This document shows positions 1-14,216 of a stretch of 64,000 nt of DNA, in pieces. The notes under the pieces were generated by a model. It saw nothing but the letters and a program-made list of their open reading frames with translations. It did no database searches and was not told the origin of the DNA. The translations under genes were made by a program, and so were the position numbers. Location: NCBI GenBank assembly GCA_905250075.1, contig CAJNOP010000308.1, positions 154,533 to 218,532 of the forward strand. Reading direction: 5' to 3'. Within the stretch, counting starts at the first letter, position 1. Each line of letters begins with the position of its first letter. Source of the DNA: Rotaria sp. Silwood1. Taxonomy: Eukaryota > Rotifera > Eurotatoria > Philodinida > Philodinidae.

Positions 1-3000
1 TGAATCTGCTTCTCATAAGAACAGCACACTTTTTGATTGTTCAATTGTTAGCAAATTTTCAAAATGTATTAATCATTATCTAAAATACTTGCTAGTATCT
101 ATATAAAAACCGAAGAATGAAAGATATTTACGAAAAAGTCATTATAATTGTCATTAATGCAAAATCAAGTACTTATAAAAGAACATATTCAAATGTCAGC
201 TGTCGTTCGATTTGATATTATGGCTACGGGTAATTTCCAGTAAGATTAGAAAATTAAATATTTCGAAAAAGATATGATTCGTTTTCGTTGAAATTGGCTA
301 ATGCTCTGTACAAGTACGATTTTTCATAATCGAATTCGAATAGCTATAGTCGGTGTCTGATCAGAGTGTATCGACATCTACCAAATATTTTCACAGTTAT
401 AGTACAATTTTCATACTTTTCTTCCGTAAACATCAACAAAAAAGAGATCATTTCGAACCCCCTCCAAAAAAAAAACAAGTGAATCACATAATGTCTTTCT
501 GTTTCTAAAATTCAATCACTTTTGCTAAGTATATGTTTGCTTGTTACTAATGACGTTACGATGGGACACAACGTTAGTGCTAAACATCATAATTGCGGAT
601 ATATACATGAATTCTTTTTTCCATCATGGTAATATATGTTCACCTTTTTTTTTTGATAATTCATTTTCATCTTAATGCATTCAATTACTTTGTCATTTGT
701 ATTATTAGTTATTCAATCAAGTTTGAACCAACTTTCACTCCTATGATTTTTATTTAAAAATCATTTTGAAAAAGTATAAATATTTTGAAACGTAAAAGCC
801 TTATTCATTGTTGAGTCGGATCCGGCTATGATTTCATACGCGAATGTAAACTTGCATATTTTTCATGTCCGGCACACGACCAGATTGTAGGACACTAGTT
901 TAGATTAATGGAACTTCCTTTGAAGGTTATAACTGCTTTACTGACTTTTTCATTGATTTCAAATACTCTAGAAATTAATCTATTATATAAACTTCATGTC
1001 ATCTTCATCTATGACGAGAAAGGGTGAAGTATGTAGTAAACTGAGACTATAGACAGAGGATTGTCAAGCATTATCTTGTGATCGTGTAAAATGCATTTTC
1101 ATGGTTTTTGAAGGAGTTCATGATCCACATAAATGAAACTGTACTTTATATTTATCAATATAAATCAAAAACAAATATTTATTTCTTCTGTTTAGAGTAT
1201 TAATATTTCAATACAGACAATTTCTGTATTGAAACATTATTACAATGAAATTTTAAACATCAACGTAAGTTAGTTATCAATGCTAACATTTATGTTCTTA
1301 TGCGATACACGTTGAAATAATATTTTAAATTAATTGAATCGATCGATATGCGTACTGGTTAGAATGAAAATGCTGTATATAATACATTTAAATCTATCTT
1401 AGTAGTGTAGCTAAAAACAATTTAGGCAGAAGAACTCAGCCTTCTCCTAAGCGATCGAAATCAGGCCAGTTAAACTCTTCTACAAGCTCTTTCACTAGAC
1501 AAAGCCGTGACTCACACTATCTAAATCCCGATTGTGACCCTAATTCATTTATCTATACTGTTCTTGCGAATCATTGGATTATAATCAAGACAATGATAAA
1601 ATAACTTGTAATACAAATATGTGTAATAAAATTTATTCGTTTATTAACATTAAACAGAGTAGTTCAACAGAAAATTTAATAATTAAACTTGATCGAACAA
1701 AAGCTGTAAATGTATTTTCATTATTATAAAACAAAAAGCGAAAAAAAGATTTCTCTCTTAGAGTAAGACTTTAAACTATCTAAATAATTGCATTCTTGAA
1801 CTATTCACAAGATAGGTCAATAATGCTATTGTGCTATAGGCATGAAACAATACTATCTTCGGTTTGTTTGCAAAGAAAACTTTTATAACTTTCTGTTTAA
1901 ATTTATGAGTGAAAAATACATCAAAAGATACGCTCTGATTAGAGCTACAATATATCAAAAATTCATAACGAACATTGTATCTGTATTGTTCTTTGAATTA
2001 ATCTCCTTTTTATAAAAAGTAGCATTCAAGTTATAATGCAAATAGTCTATTTTGTGAAGAAAAAATTCTCTATCATTTGAGATGTTCTGTACCTCAAACT
2101 ATTAAACGATAGAGAAGAAAATTTCAAAATACAATCAGGAGTGAAAACGTCCCTTTTTTAAGTATGATTCAAAAATTTGAAATAATGAAGTCCTTGCCAT
2201 TTGTTTTATAAGTAAACCAGAATAAGCTGATATTTGTAGTATCATAACACCTTTTTACAGGCTGACAAATGACACAATCAAATTCAAAATATAAAAATTT
2301 TCCGTCACCGACATGATTGATCTTCTGGTGAACTCTATCTTAAATCATTTGTTCAGCAAATAATTAGTGTTACTGATTATGTTAGTAAGTACTTCAGTAT
2401 AGATCTCAAACAAACGATTACAACAACTTACTACATGACATTGGAGTTTTATTCAAATGCAAGAGGCGGTACCAAGCTACAAATGTCCGTTATTTAGAAA
2501 AACCTGTATCTCATGAAAAAAACAAATAATCGTTTTTGTGATTTATCATGAATCACTTTTTCCTAGCAATATTAACATTTTACTGGAATCAGGCTTCTTG
2601 TTCTCGCTGCAAATAGTAAAATTTAGGCTTCGATCAATTAGTTGATGGAAATTTGAAAGAGTTCATAAACTAGCTATTCTTAATTTCATTACTATGAATA
2701 CTCTAGCAACACCCTTTGAGAGCGCTACTTATAATTCAACAGAAAGTTCTCAGGAAGATTGGAAAAAAACAGTATCAATTCAGTGTCGATACTTTCATAT
2801 GACGTTTAAACGAACATTTTTTCAGTTTTTGTTCTCGAGATCATCAAGCTCTATTGATAGGAATAAATTGCCGTATCAAGATTGTTTATCATCATGTAAA
2901 GTACAAAGATTTGTTAAACGTAATTTTCCTTGTGGTATTGTTTAGTTATTTTGATAAATATGGTTAAGGTAGTGATGATTATCAGTCAATCTGAAGTTTC

Positions 3001-4785
3001 TTTTAAGAAAACGACTTAATTATGAAATTGTTTTCTTCATGAATCAAACAATTTCGACGAGACAATATGGGTCGATCTTTTCAATCAAGTGATTTCGAAT
3101 ATGATATGTGTAATATATTTTATAAACTATTTTCAGTAATAACGAATTTTATCCAAACAAAACCAAATAAATATTTAGTAATGGAAAATATCCTAGATTC
3201 CTTTGAATTTCTCTACTATTTATCGTGGATAGCTCGAAGATACTAGAGAGAAAACAACAATGTAAGTAACATGACAGATAGATTGAGTATTCGGTTAATA
3301 TCTGTTATTCATGTCGAACAAATATTTAATTGTTATATATTTAAATTTGAAAACGATAAAACAAACAATTATATAAGTTGTTTTGGAATTCTACTCATCT
3401 GTTTTCTCAAGAATAATTCAAACAAGATTTTTGGTTGAAATTAACCATATCAAAATTAAAATAGATATATGAAAAAATATAAAAACAACAAATAAAGTTT
3501 CTTCTTACTTTGTCTAATAAAGTAAGTACAATGAATTAAGTATTGATTTCTTTAATAAGCATTTCATTTTCTTCGATGAGTATTTAGAATATTTTGGATG
3601 AACTCAATTATCAATTTCTTTTTTTCAATTTATCGCAAATGTTGACTAAATATGATAGATTATTTCGATTGGATGTATTATAGATGAAATATCACAAAAA
3701 ATATATTTTATAAATGAAAAAGTGAAACTTGATTAGCTTGTCTATTTAGTTTCTGTTCATCGTTCGGTTCTGCAGTATTTAGTGTTCTTTCTTTTTTTTA
3801 TTACGAAAAAAAAATTTTTCTGATTGTTAATCGTCCGTTTTCTTGCAATTATACATAATCAATTAAAACACTTTTTTTTCAATGAAATATATGGAAACAG
3901 TTACAGTCATTGATGATTCACTACTGATATTCAGAGAAGTCAGTGATATAGTATCAAAGTATTTCTAAACATTTCTTTTTCTCCGTTTAACAATCATTAT
4001 ATATCATTACTTTAGACCAAGTAGTTTGAAAATAAAGATTATTTCTATTGAAAAGTCTATCATTACAATTAGTTCATTATATATACATATATACGTAAGT
4101 CAAATAACATGATGCCTAAAATTATTTAAACATTCAATATATAATTGATCAGTTTTTGTTGATAACTAGAAAAAGAACAATTTCTCTAAGTTCTTCTTTG
4201 CAAAACAAATAATATTAATCTGAAACAATTTTATACATACAATAAAATGAATTTTGAAAATGATTTCATCAAACGAAGACAATTTTATCGTTTGATATTC
4301 TGAATAAAATCTACGAGTAGATGCTAATCATTTTGCATTATCAATAACAATTTCATATAAACATGTATTTTGCAAATCATATAAATATATATTCTTTAAT
4401 CACAAATAAAACTTCACCTGCATCGTTCATGCATTTTGATTTACTGGAATATAAAGGATGTTCTAGAAGTTTTGAAACAATTTTAAAATTCATCGTTCTC
4501 ACATTTAACATAAGCAAACACTTGGAAACTTTGGCAGGTTAGTGTATCTATTTAGTAGTCAATAATTACAAAGTTTCAGATCTATAGTTTTTCCAATCGA
4601 TGAGATCGGTTGATGTTGATGTGCTTATGCAAGAGCTTCTAGATGTTTATTGACTTTTCTTCAGTATTTGTATAAATAGTCATTTATTGTTTATCCTTTT
4701 ATTGATATGTAAATTATAAAATTATCTGACAAATTGAGGCTATATGTTATGTGTAGTTCTAAGCAATAGACTAATTCAATCAGTC
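1..4785. other. AT-rich gene-free stretch
   Basis: No recognisable gene. There are many stop codons in all frames, poly-A/T runs and short AT tracts. Isolated short open frames, for example 2694-2945 on the plus strand, lack splice context, domain motifs and the codon pattern of the real genes in this window, so they are not called. Confidence 0.6.
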
Positions 4786-4789
4786 TGTG

Positions 4790-5810
4790 TTGTACCGCGG
4801 CATAAAAAACCCAACATGAAAAGAGTTAGATTGAATGCAGCAAAGAACAAGTTCCTGATTAGCTGAATTGGAGGAATGGCTATTTTGTTAAAAAGAATCC
4901 GATGCGTGTGATAGATTCTTATTTTTTTTTCAAGCAATTTAGTATATTAATCTCCTATCAGGCTTTTGTCGTTGTATCAACTCCTAAATCCTTCCAACGT
5001 TTAACAAAAGTAATTTTTTCTCTTTTGTGTTTCAATCAAGGATACAATGGTGCTACAACACCATGTAAATGCAAAGCTTTAGTCGTATTAACATCTACTA
5101 GTAGTAAGTTATCATCTACGCATCTATCTAATATACTGAATGCCATTTCAGCCTACCTTTCTAGTCCGATAATGGTTTTGAAGAAGCGATTCTCAAGAGA
5201 TCCATATATGACGATGGTTAAGTCTTCAGCAAAAAGATGATATACTAGGTTCATAAAAAAGGAAGGAAAAAAAATGAATATATAGCCAAAACCGTGTAGC
5301 TCTCATGACTTAACCTTGAGAAGCAGAAACAAATACATTAGTCGGATATGAAACTGCTTCTCTAACGTGAATTAACGTTGTTCTCCCTTTCAACCAAGAA
5401 GAAGTTCATTGTAGAAGCGGTAATAATTAGAAAATCTATTTTAACAAGTAGTTACGTTAGAGTAAGAGTGTCACATCTTATCAAACGCTCATATCAAGTC
5501 AGTGAGTATTACTAGAGCTGATTTATTGTTGCCTGTGGTTCTTAGCCTTAGATCTTCTACTAAAAACAACATATGTATGAAATCTTCTTTCTGAGGTAAA
5601 GCTGGACTATATGTGTATACAAATCCCTTTATCATCATACCATTTAAGCATACACGTACATATTATTCTGTTCTAACATTTTTCAAAATTAGATAGAATA
5701 GGAATCGATCTAAATTTATTTACTTCTAGGTATAATCCATCTTTTGATAGACAAAATACTACAGCATGTTTACTGTTCTGAAGAATACTATCTTTTTTCG
5801 TAGTATGGTT
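4790..5810 (-). mobile_element. decayed non-LTR (LINE) reverse transcriptase
   Basis: Read on the minus strand in pieces of different frames, this stretch gives the ordered blocks of a LINE-type reverse transcriptase. First comes a block near 5720-5800 with SIPILSNFEK (RPISLLxxFxK-type). Next is a block at about 5490-5530 with AFDKM. Then a catalytic-box remnant FAEDLTIVIYGSLEN near 5170-5240, where the usual F/YADD reads AED. Last is a thumb-like block with VKRWKDLGVD near 4980-5010. Several in-frame stops and at least two frame changes separate the blocks, so it is dead. A plus-strand open frame at 4902-5240 is only its antisense shadow. No 5' end, ORF1, poly-A tail or target-site duplication was identified. 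The clade (Jockey/R1-like or other) cannot be decided by eye. Confidence 0.75.
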
Positions 5811-7025
5811 ATATGATAGAGTAATAATTTGCAAGTATTCAGTTAGAAAGTGATATAATAAAAAGAATGAACAACTCTCGATAATCTACGGATTTTTTTG
5901 TTGCATGTTTACAGGTTTTTTTTCAACTTCTTATAATCAGATATCTTCAATTAGAATATTCAATAGTTGAAAGTTAGTTTCATATCTACTAGAATCAAAC
6001 AATAGGCTTTCAAAATGTTTTCTATAAAAATATGCAAGAGTATCGTCATTGGTGAAATACTACTGTGCATTGATTTCCTAGAAAAAAAATTTCATCGATC
6101 ACTTATCAGATATCAAATTACAACATTTCATGTATTAATCATTGTTCATCATATGAAATATTCGATTCAGTTACAATGAATATGTTATCAATAATAATTT
6201 AAATTTCTCTTATTCAACTGATTAATTACCAAGGATTATTGAAACATGATAAGAGAACAAAAACACACACAAAAAAAGCAACAACAAATCCTTCATATTC
6301 AATCCTATAAAGCTTCAATATGTTTTAAAAAGAACATAAAACGTATCATGTTACTAACAAACTAAATTATTCGAAAGAAATAACAAAAAAACACGACAAT
6401 GATTAACAAAAAAAAAAAAAAGAGTACAATATACATGACATTTTAAGTGATTATATATGGTTGTCTAGTTGAATATATAGAAACTATTGGTATTATTATT
6501 GTTCGTAACCTTTACTTAATCAATGTTGAAGCTTAACAAAGTAAACTATACTTATAAAAAACGGTGATTATATATATATATATATATTTAGCTATATAGT
6601 CCTATAAAGAATGACATTAAAAACATATTTCTATTCTTAATTATCTTGTCTAATACTACAAGCAATATATTTCATTGCTTGAACATTCATATATTATTAC
6701 TTTTCGTTATTTGTCAATCAAATATCAAAAAAAACAAAAAAAAAAAAAGAGTTCATAAACACTTATCAAAACAAAAAAAAAAAAAAAAAAAAGAAAACGA
6801 CAATATTAAAAAAAATAAAAATTTAATACAATCAAATAATCATTCATTTTCAAACATACGTAGGTTTCATATTTGATATATAATGTTACAATTTATAAAA
6901 TATGTATCACACATTGAAACAAATACACAAATATTGACATATCTTTTTGTAAAGTATTAAAGTAAACTGCTATAATATGGAATCATATTAAAAAAAAAAA
7001 AAACAAAATCCTGAGAAAAATGGCT
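5811..7025. other. AT-rich spacer with oligo-A tracts
   Basis: No gene is visible. It contains A-runs at about 6408-6422, 6730-6750 and 6773-6792 and a TA repeat near 6571-6588. It lies 3' of the minus-strand gene that ends at 7026. Confidence 0.6.
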
Positions 7026-8182
7026 TTAATATTCAAATGCTTGTTGTTGTGTGATATCATTTTTTGATAAATAATCAGCATGAGGACGATCCATTTCACA
7101 TCGTTGTGTTATAGAAATATTTGACTCAATTATAGATGAAGAAGTTCGTTCATGATTAGATGGACATATTTCATTTTCATGAATAATAGTTTGAAATTCT
7201 CTTGGAATTTCCCATTCAATATTATTTAAATGATTAACATTAGCAAATTTCATTCTATAATTTGTTGAGAATGGTAAATTTGATGAAAAAATTTGTTCAT
7301 TTGAAATTTTTTTTTCAATTGAATTTTCTAATGATTCATCAGAATTTGATGATATAGAACTAGTTTTTCTTTGTATATATGAATTTGAAAGAAAATCATT
7401 TGGTGGTGTTAAACTTGTAGTACTTTTAAGAATAGATTTTGGTACAATATTTGAATATTTAATACCATAAAATTCAGTTGATGTATCAATTCGATGTACT
7501 TGTGGATGTATTATTTCTGAACGTCGAACAGATTGAAATCGATAATTTTCTAATTGATTATTATGTTCATCAACATTATCATTGACATAATCATTATGAT
7601 ATTGTTGAAAATTTGTAATAATTGGACGAGGAAGTGGAGCATGTCTATAAGTATAATTATCTATTGAATAAGAATTAATTTCATAATCAGTTGATGATAA
7701 TTGTGCTGTATTTATTATAGGTAATTGTAAATCAAAACAATTTTGAGATGTTGATGATGATGATGATGATGATGTTAATGATGATGATACTTGTGGAATT
7801 TTTTTATCTTCATCATAAGGATAAAAAGCAGCATTTTGTATACCTTTATTATATGATATAATAGGATTTTGACCTCGAATAGTACCAACAAGTGCTAATT
7901 CATCAGCATGTGGTGGACGAAGAATAATTGATGGAAATTTTGTTTGTCTATTATTATTAATATCTTGTAAATATTCATATTCTTCACGCTAAAATATAAT
8001 TAATTAAATATTTATATAAAAAAATATATATATATATATATTTTATTTTTTACTTTAACATAAAATTTTTTTGGTCTAATACGATTATAATAACATCGAA
8101 ATAAACAAATAAGAATTAAAAGTTCAAATATTAAAATGGAACATATTGCCCATAATGATAAACTTGTTTCTAATTCGTTCAT
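7026..8182 (-). CDS. unrecognised single-pass membrane protein, 2 exons (5' end uncertain)
   Basis: Not recognised. Exon 1 is 8182-8054, the intron is 8053-7989 (GTAAAAAATA...TTTTAG, 65 bp), and exon 2 is 7988-7026. The frame is continuous at phase 0 and gives about 363 residues. Residues ~8-30 form one hydrophobic helix (LWAICSILIFELLILICLF) followed by a basic FRCYYNRIRPKK stretch. This suggests a membrane anchor with a long cytoplasmic tail of about 330 residues. The tail is polar and rich in Ser, Asn, Tyr and Ile, with a Ser run near residue 110 and no cysteine-rich domain. The base just before the ATG follows a TAG, so this ATG exon could itself be a downstream exon of a larger receptor whose ectodomain exons I could not find. 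The reading frame and the intron are clear. The start and the function are not. Confidence 0.6.
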
Positions 8183-11100
8183 CGTCTATTGACGAAATGA
8201 TAAATAAATAATCCCTATAATAAATAGTGAATTTATATATATATATTGTTTTTTTTAATAAGAACAAAAACAGACACGAATTGTCTTATTGAAATAATGA
8301 AAAGAAGCAAGAGATTATCAATGATGTAATTTATTTTTTAATAATTAAAATTTCATATTTGATTGATCGAATTTCTTCTATATATTTATCATAAATATGA
8401 CTAATCCTACTTGTATAGACGCATTGTATTCTATTTTTTTTTGTCTATGACCATTTCGATCAAATTTCAATAGTATAGAAAAGAGGCGTATACAAATTAT
8501 TTGAATACCTTTTCGGAATATATTCAAAAGAATGAACACGACCAAAGAGAGTCAATCTTTATTTTAGAATCGTTCTAGCACGAAGAAAAAAAAAAAACGA
8601 AAGACATTATTTTAAATGTTTTTCTTTTTGATATACAACATAAATGCATTGCCCCCTTTGTTCTATTTATACTGTTCATATCGAATGGATGACTGCAATC
8701 ATTTTTTTTTTCGTCCTCTCAGTTTTTAGTTACATTGTTTTTTTTTTGACTGCACTTAGTGCATATGTGATATTGTTGTTTGATTACTTACTGAGAGCTA
8801 TTATTTTTATATATATCTTCTTTTGTGGATAAAATACAAGACAAACGAAGAAATCGTAGAAGTATTAAAAGGAGACAAAGAAAAAGAAGAAAAAAAAACC
8901 GACTGTTTTTACTTGTGCTCTTTGTTCTTCTGTACTTTTAATCTATGTTCTAACTGGCATTAAATCATCTTTTTCTTTGCTCACCTAAGTAGTACTATTA
9001 AGTATATAGGAAATAAACTTCAATAGGAACTGTCGAAAAAGAAAAAAAAAAAAAAAGAAAGAAGGACAAATTTTTTGTTTGCTCTTTATATTCAAAATTA
9101 TAACAACGATATTTCGTGTTCATTTCGTTGTATACTTTTCAAATACTCACATGAACTGAATGTATTATCAAACGATCCATTGAAAATGATAAGAAATCAA
9201 TTGAAATAAGATAAATTTGTATATCATACTAAAGTAAACTGACATTGTTCTATGTTGTTGATTGATAGATACAGATTCTTTGCTTAGAACCACTGTGAAG
9301 TGTTAACACATATCTAGCAAGAGTACATCAACTACAAATATGAATAAAAGAGAGGCACATCGATAGACGAATAAAAGAGCTGAGTGAAAGGGGAGAGAGA
9401 AAAAAAAATGTACAAGACTGTAAGCGCTGCGATTTATTCGTTGTTCTTTTCGAATACATGCATATGCACCCATATATATATATATAGCTCAATACTAAAG
9501 TTCAGATTTTAGAACGGTGAATGAGACAGCCAACTGAACAGCTCTAGAAAAGAGCGTCAACATCGATTGAATGAATCATTTTTTTTCAATTATCAGCAAG
9601 AGTATAGGAAGAGATGTTAAGAGACAATCACAAAAAAAATTGAGTTTAAGATTGTGACGAAAAATCCAATTTTTCTACAATGAATTTGTCAAAATAACAT
9701 GTTCTTTATTCGTACATATATAAGTACTCTTAAATTAAAGACACACTAGGTTGTCATATTTTTAGTCTTAAGTTAAATAATGATATTAAGTTGTTACGTT
9801 GTATAGAATTGATGCTGGTATGATTTTATCTCGCTCATTTTTATTTGATTCTTAATATTGGAGTAAGTACTATTTAATCGAAAGAAAAAGAAAAACGAAA
9901 GAAATTTTCGTTCACATTGAATCTTGAAGGTCATTTATTAGTTCCATTGATTTAATGTATGTGTTCTGAACCAATACTAATTTTATTAGGTGTTACTTCA
10001 GATGAATTTCAATTGAATTGTTTATTTTACAAATTCGATTCAACCATTGATGTCTCTTATTGTTACTAAGATTGTCCGTCTGTCTGTCTACTAGTTATGC
10101 TCTTGAAAATGAGACATGAAGAAATATATTTCATTCTCCTACTCCACACCTCTCCGCCGTCTCAAAAAATACAAAAAAAAAAAAAGAATTAACGTCTTAT
10201 CAATCGATCTCACCCTATATATATAGTCCAATACATACCTGTGTTGTAATTTGAGAAAGACATAAAGAATAAAAGCACATATGCACTAAGTCAAACACTT
10301 CCTTCTTCATTCAATTGAATAGATTTAACAAAAAAAAAGAGAAAAAATAGCATTAACATTTCAACAAGTTTGATGATCATATATCTCTTGTTTGCATACA
10401 AATTGATATTCATTTATATATGAATAAGAATGTCTATGTTTATTTATATGGAAACAACAAAAAAAAAAGAAAAGAAAACTTGAATGAATTTAAGTTTAAT
10501 AAACGAGCCTAATATGTGTCATAGATAAGAAAATATTGAACGTTGTTGTGCAAGACTTTAAATCATACAATTAATCAATGTTGTACTTGTTTTATGTACA
10601 TAATAAATCATTGAATTTAATGTTATATAATAATCTTCATCCCGAAAAGTAAAATAGATACATATCAAATATTAAATGCTTCTCTTCTTTACTCTTTTTG
10701 TCTAACTACCCTATTGTATTGATCTTTGTAGAGAATTGAAAATAAGTATGATATATTTAGATACTCAGATTAAGCTCTCATATATTGTAAGATTTTGTGG
10801 AATCTTATATGTCACTTTTAAAGTCACATTTTCTGATAAAGTTGTACTATATGATTCATATATTAATTTCCATACCTGATTTGCTTTTATTTTTTTTACT
10901 TAAGAAAGTCTTTTTTACTCGCATATGGATATTGATTTTTGTAAAAAGTACAAACAAACAAATGAAAACATAAATATATCAATAAAAAAACATGTTAAAT
11001 TTTGATTTTTTTTTTGCTAACATACCTTCGAAGTATTCTCTAAAAAAATTCGTACTACGATTATTCTCTGTATGCGAAAATCTTCTATTCATAATATAAT

Positions 11101-12525
11101 TCTTTCTCATCTTTAAGGTGCTAAGAGCATAGCTCATGAATTTCTTTGACCACTGAACACGGTTGGTTTTCGATCACTTTAGTTAAAGAAAAAAAGTTCT
11201 TGTTTTTTTACAGATACTTGTCATTGTTTGGATTTTCTACTTCTTTTTTATTTTGATAAATATTGTACTGTTAGTTTTGAAAGATTTTACAAAGAAAGAT
11301 GTAGTAAAAAAAAAACATGTGTTTTTATAGGTGCACTCGGTCTCTTTTGATCTTTTCATGGGAATGGAAGTTGATAAACAGAAACCAAAAAAAAGTAGAC
11401 ATCAAGAGCAGTGTCGAGTGTTTACAAAAGAAAATATGAAACGAGCATATGATGTTTATAGATTCTTCTAGTATTTCATGCATAAATCAAACCTTTATAC
11501 TTGAAAAAAAAAATTTGAAAAAGAATAGATCTCTACCTTGCAACCATTTGCCCATACTCACCTCCAGTGATCTGAAAGTGAAAAACATTTTTTCTATTCA
11601 TAAAGGATTTATTTATCATAGTTCATCAGTGATGTTGTATTGATTATTGATATATGAACATTTTTAATAGCATCGTTCAGTATTGTTAATGTAGAGTTCG
11701 ATAGTGTGCAAGTTTTGATAAAGTTTCACATTGGCACTCATTCGTTTTGTGATATAGAGTTAAACATACTGGAATATCTTATAGTTAAGAAATAACTTGG
11801 TCTTAAAAAAAAAGAAATCTTTTTTTAAGTATGAAGTAAGCAACAATGAAAACTATTGTTTCTTAGAAAATCGAATTAAGTTTATCTTAAAAGAACTTTT
11901 GAACAAAGTAAAATTTGAGGAAAACTTGATTTGTTATATACCATTCGACTGATTGCAAGCTGTTCTACAAAACCGCATATATGGTATTCTTGCTCAAGAA
12001 ATGGTCAACCCATCTGACTAGGTTCTTTTAATTATTACTTTTGAAAGTTCTATTTATACTTAACGCTAGTTACTTATCCAAAGACAAATAATAACGAGGG
12101 GCTAAGTCTTTAGTCTACTTATGCTACTATCTGATGCAAAAGAATAACTTTGATACATTTATAATAGATATCGGTAAGATGGTTTCAGTTTCTACAGAAT
12201 CGGAATAGGAACCAAAATGAATGGTACCGCTCATGAATAATTGATAATATAATCTATATTATGCTTTCAGTTAATCAACAGTAGCGCTATTAAACGATTG
12301 GTTTTATAAATATAAATCACAACAATGACGTTGATTATTTATTGTAAGCCTTTTTAAAGGTAGTATCTGTCCCATGATGAAAACAAAAGGGAGGACAAAG
12401 TTGTTTTTGTTCGAAGTTCTTAATTAATTTATATATTTAAATCGATCCTTCTTACTCTAAAGAAATTTATATTTTAGATTGCTGTATTGAAAAAAACAAA
12501 AGTGTTTGATTGAAGTAATTCAGAC
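8183..12525. other. 4.3 kb intergenic region
   Basis: This region separates the divergent minus-strand membrane-protein gene and the plus-strand peroxiredoxin gene, so it must hold both promoters. It has poly-A/T and TATATA tracts and short open frames without splice or motif support (8644-8832, 11449-11643). No RNA gene or transposon was recognised. Undetected 5' exons of the minus-strand gene could lie here. Confidence 0.5.
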
Positions 12526-13624
12526 ATGTCACTTACTCCTTTAATAATGGTATTATTTATAAGCGGTCCATTAGTTTTATGTAAAAAACAAGATGCAGTG
12601 TGTGTTGAACCTATAGACGGTGTTGCAGCTTATCCATGTGAAAGTCGTCCTAGCAGAGAACCACTTAGTTTACAATATAGCAAAGCTCAAAGTTAGTTTA
12701 TTATTTTTTTATGTTAATTTTTTAATTATTACATTCATATTTATTCAGTTAGTAAACCAGCACCAACATTTGAAGGTTTAGCTGTGATCAATGGCGAATT
12801 TAAAGAGATTAGTTTAAATGATTTTAAAGATAAATATCTTGTACTTCTTTTCTATCCATTAGATTTGTAAGCATAATTCATTCGTCGAAACTTTTTCTAA
12901 TATGTTTTGTTTTTCTTTTTTGCTTATTCAAGTACATTTGTGTGTCCAACAGAAATTATTGCTTTCTCCGATCGCATTCAAGAATTTAGAAATATAAACA
13001 CTGAAGGTATATTTGTTTATTTTTTAATTCAAAAATTTCTATGTGAGCTTTTTAGTTGTTGCCATTTCTGTTGATTCACAATTCACTCATTTAGGTATAA
13101 TGTATTATTTATTGTTTTGAAATTTAAAAAAGAAAATAATTGTTTTTTGTTTTGCTTAGCATGGATCAATACACCTCGTGAACAAGGTGGTTTAGGAAAA
13201 ATTCAAATTCCACTTTTATCTGATTTAACACATCAAATTTCGAAAGATTATGGTGTTTATTTACAAGATGTAGGTCATGCATTAAGGTAAGAATAGAAAG
13301 AAAAGGACAAAGTTTTGTTTTAAATTTCATTATGTATATTTAGAGGATTATTTATTATTGATGGACGTGGTATTCTTCGTCAAATAACAATGAATGATCT
13401 TCCTGTTGGTCGATCAACTGATGAAACACTTCGACTTCTTCAAGCTTTTCAATATACTGATAAACATGGCGAAGGTAAAATAAAATAATAAATATTTAAA
13501 ATATTTAATAAATCTTATTTTAGTATGTCCTGCTGGTTGGCGTCCAGGTTCGGATACAATTATTCCAAATCCAGAAGAAAAATTGAAATATTTCAGTAAA
13601 AATTATGAATCAAAAAAGAATTAA
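12526..13624 (+). CDS. PRDX4: peroxiredoxin 4 (secretory/ER typical 2-Cys peroxiredoxin)
   Basis: Thiol peroxidase that reduces H2O2 and, in the ER, passes oxidising equivalents to protein disulfide isomerases. Seven exons: 12526-12691, 12749-12866, 12933-13006, 13056-13094, 13160-13286, 13344-13474, 13524-13624, joined by short GT-AG introns (39-67 bp). The product is 251 aa. The N-terminus ([19 protein letters not shown]) is a signal peptide, which separates PRDX4 from cytosolic PRDX1/2. The peroxidatic Cys lies in FTFVCPTE (about C99) and the resolving Cys in VCPAGW (about C220). Their 121-residue spacing equals that of human PRDX4. GGLG (after EQ) and a C-terminal KYF are both present, the pair that makes eukaryotic 2-Cys Prx prone to hyperoxidation. 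The full family length is retained and nothing is broken. Confidence 0.95.
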
Positions 13625-14216
13625 ACAATGCATTATGTGATTCTATATTTTACTTGTGATAGACATTAGTTATTAAGAATTTCATTCATCAACAATCTAT
13701 TGTAGTGATTCTAATTTTATCTTTACTTTTTTCTCTTTTTAGAACTTAAAAGATTTTTTTAGTTGTTATAGATATAGCAATAAAAACAACAATGTTTTAC
13801 TTATATGTTTTTCTATTTAATGGATTTTTTTTCTTAGGGCAATTAGAATTTATACGAAAACATGTTTTTCTATCGCATGGTGATCGAATAAACAAGTTAA
13901 AATATATAATTGAAACAAAAAAAGATTGATTTTATTTGGTAGGAAATTCATGCTATAGATCGTTGCATTTATTTTCACAATTTCATCATATGAAACAATG
14001 ATATTAGAAAAAAGAATTTGTTTTTCTTTCGTCTAAATGAACATCGATGTTGAACTATACCTTCTAGGATGTTTTTATTACATGCATAGATACCATGAAT
14101 TTTGTGTTTATTAAAAAAGAAATGGAATTATAAAAGAGAAAATCTACCCAAACCTTTTGATGATTCTATTGATTCGCTTTGATATTTATTTAAATAATGA
14201 AATCGAAGAAAAGTTT
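13625..14216. other. convergent 3' intergenic spacer
   Basis: Short AT-rich spacer between the 3' ends of PRDX4 (plus) and the minus-strand gene at 14217-14947. It probably holds both polyadenylation regions. AATAAA-like A/T tracts are abundant and none can be singled out. Confidence 0.5.

Noticed and set aside
1391..1605. Open stretch with RRTQPSPKRSKSGQ-like basic sequence
   Set aside because: No ATG or partner exon and no known domain. It might be a relic of a LINE ORF1 but cannot be supported.
2694..2945. 83-codon plus-strand frame
   Set aside because: No domain, splice context or codon pattern of the real genes nearby.
4902..5240. 112-codon plus-strand frame
   Set aside because: It is antisense to the LINE RT fossil, whose motifs explain the sequence better.
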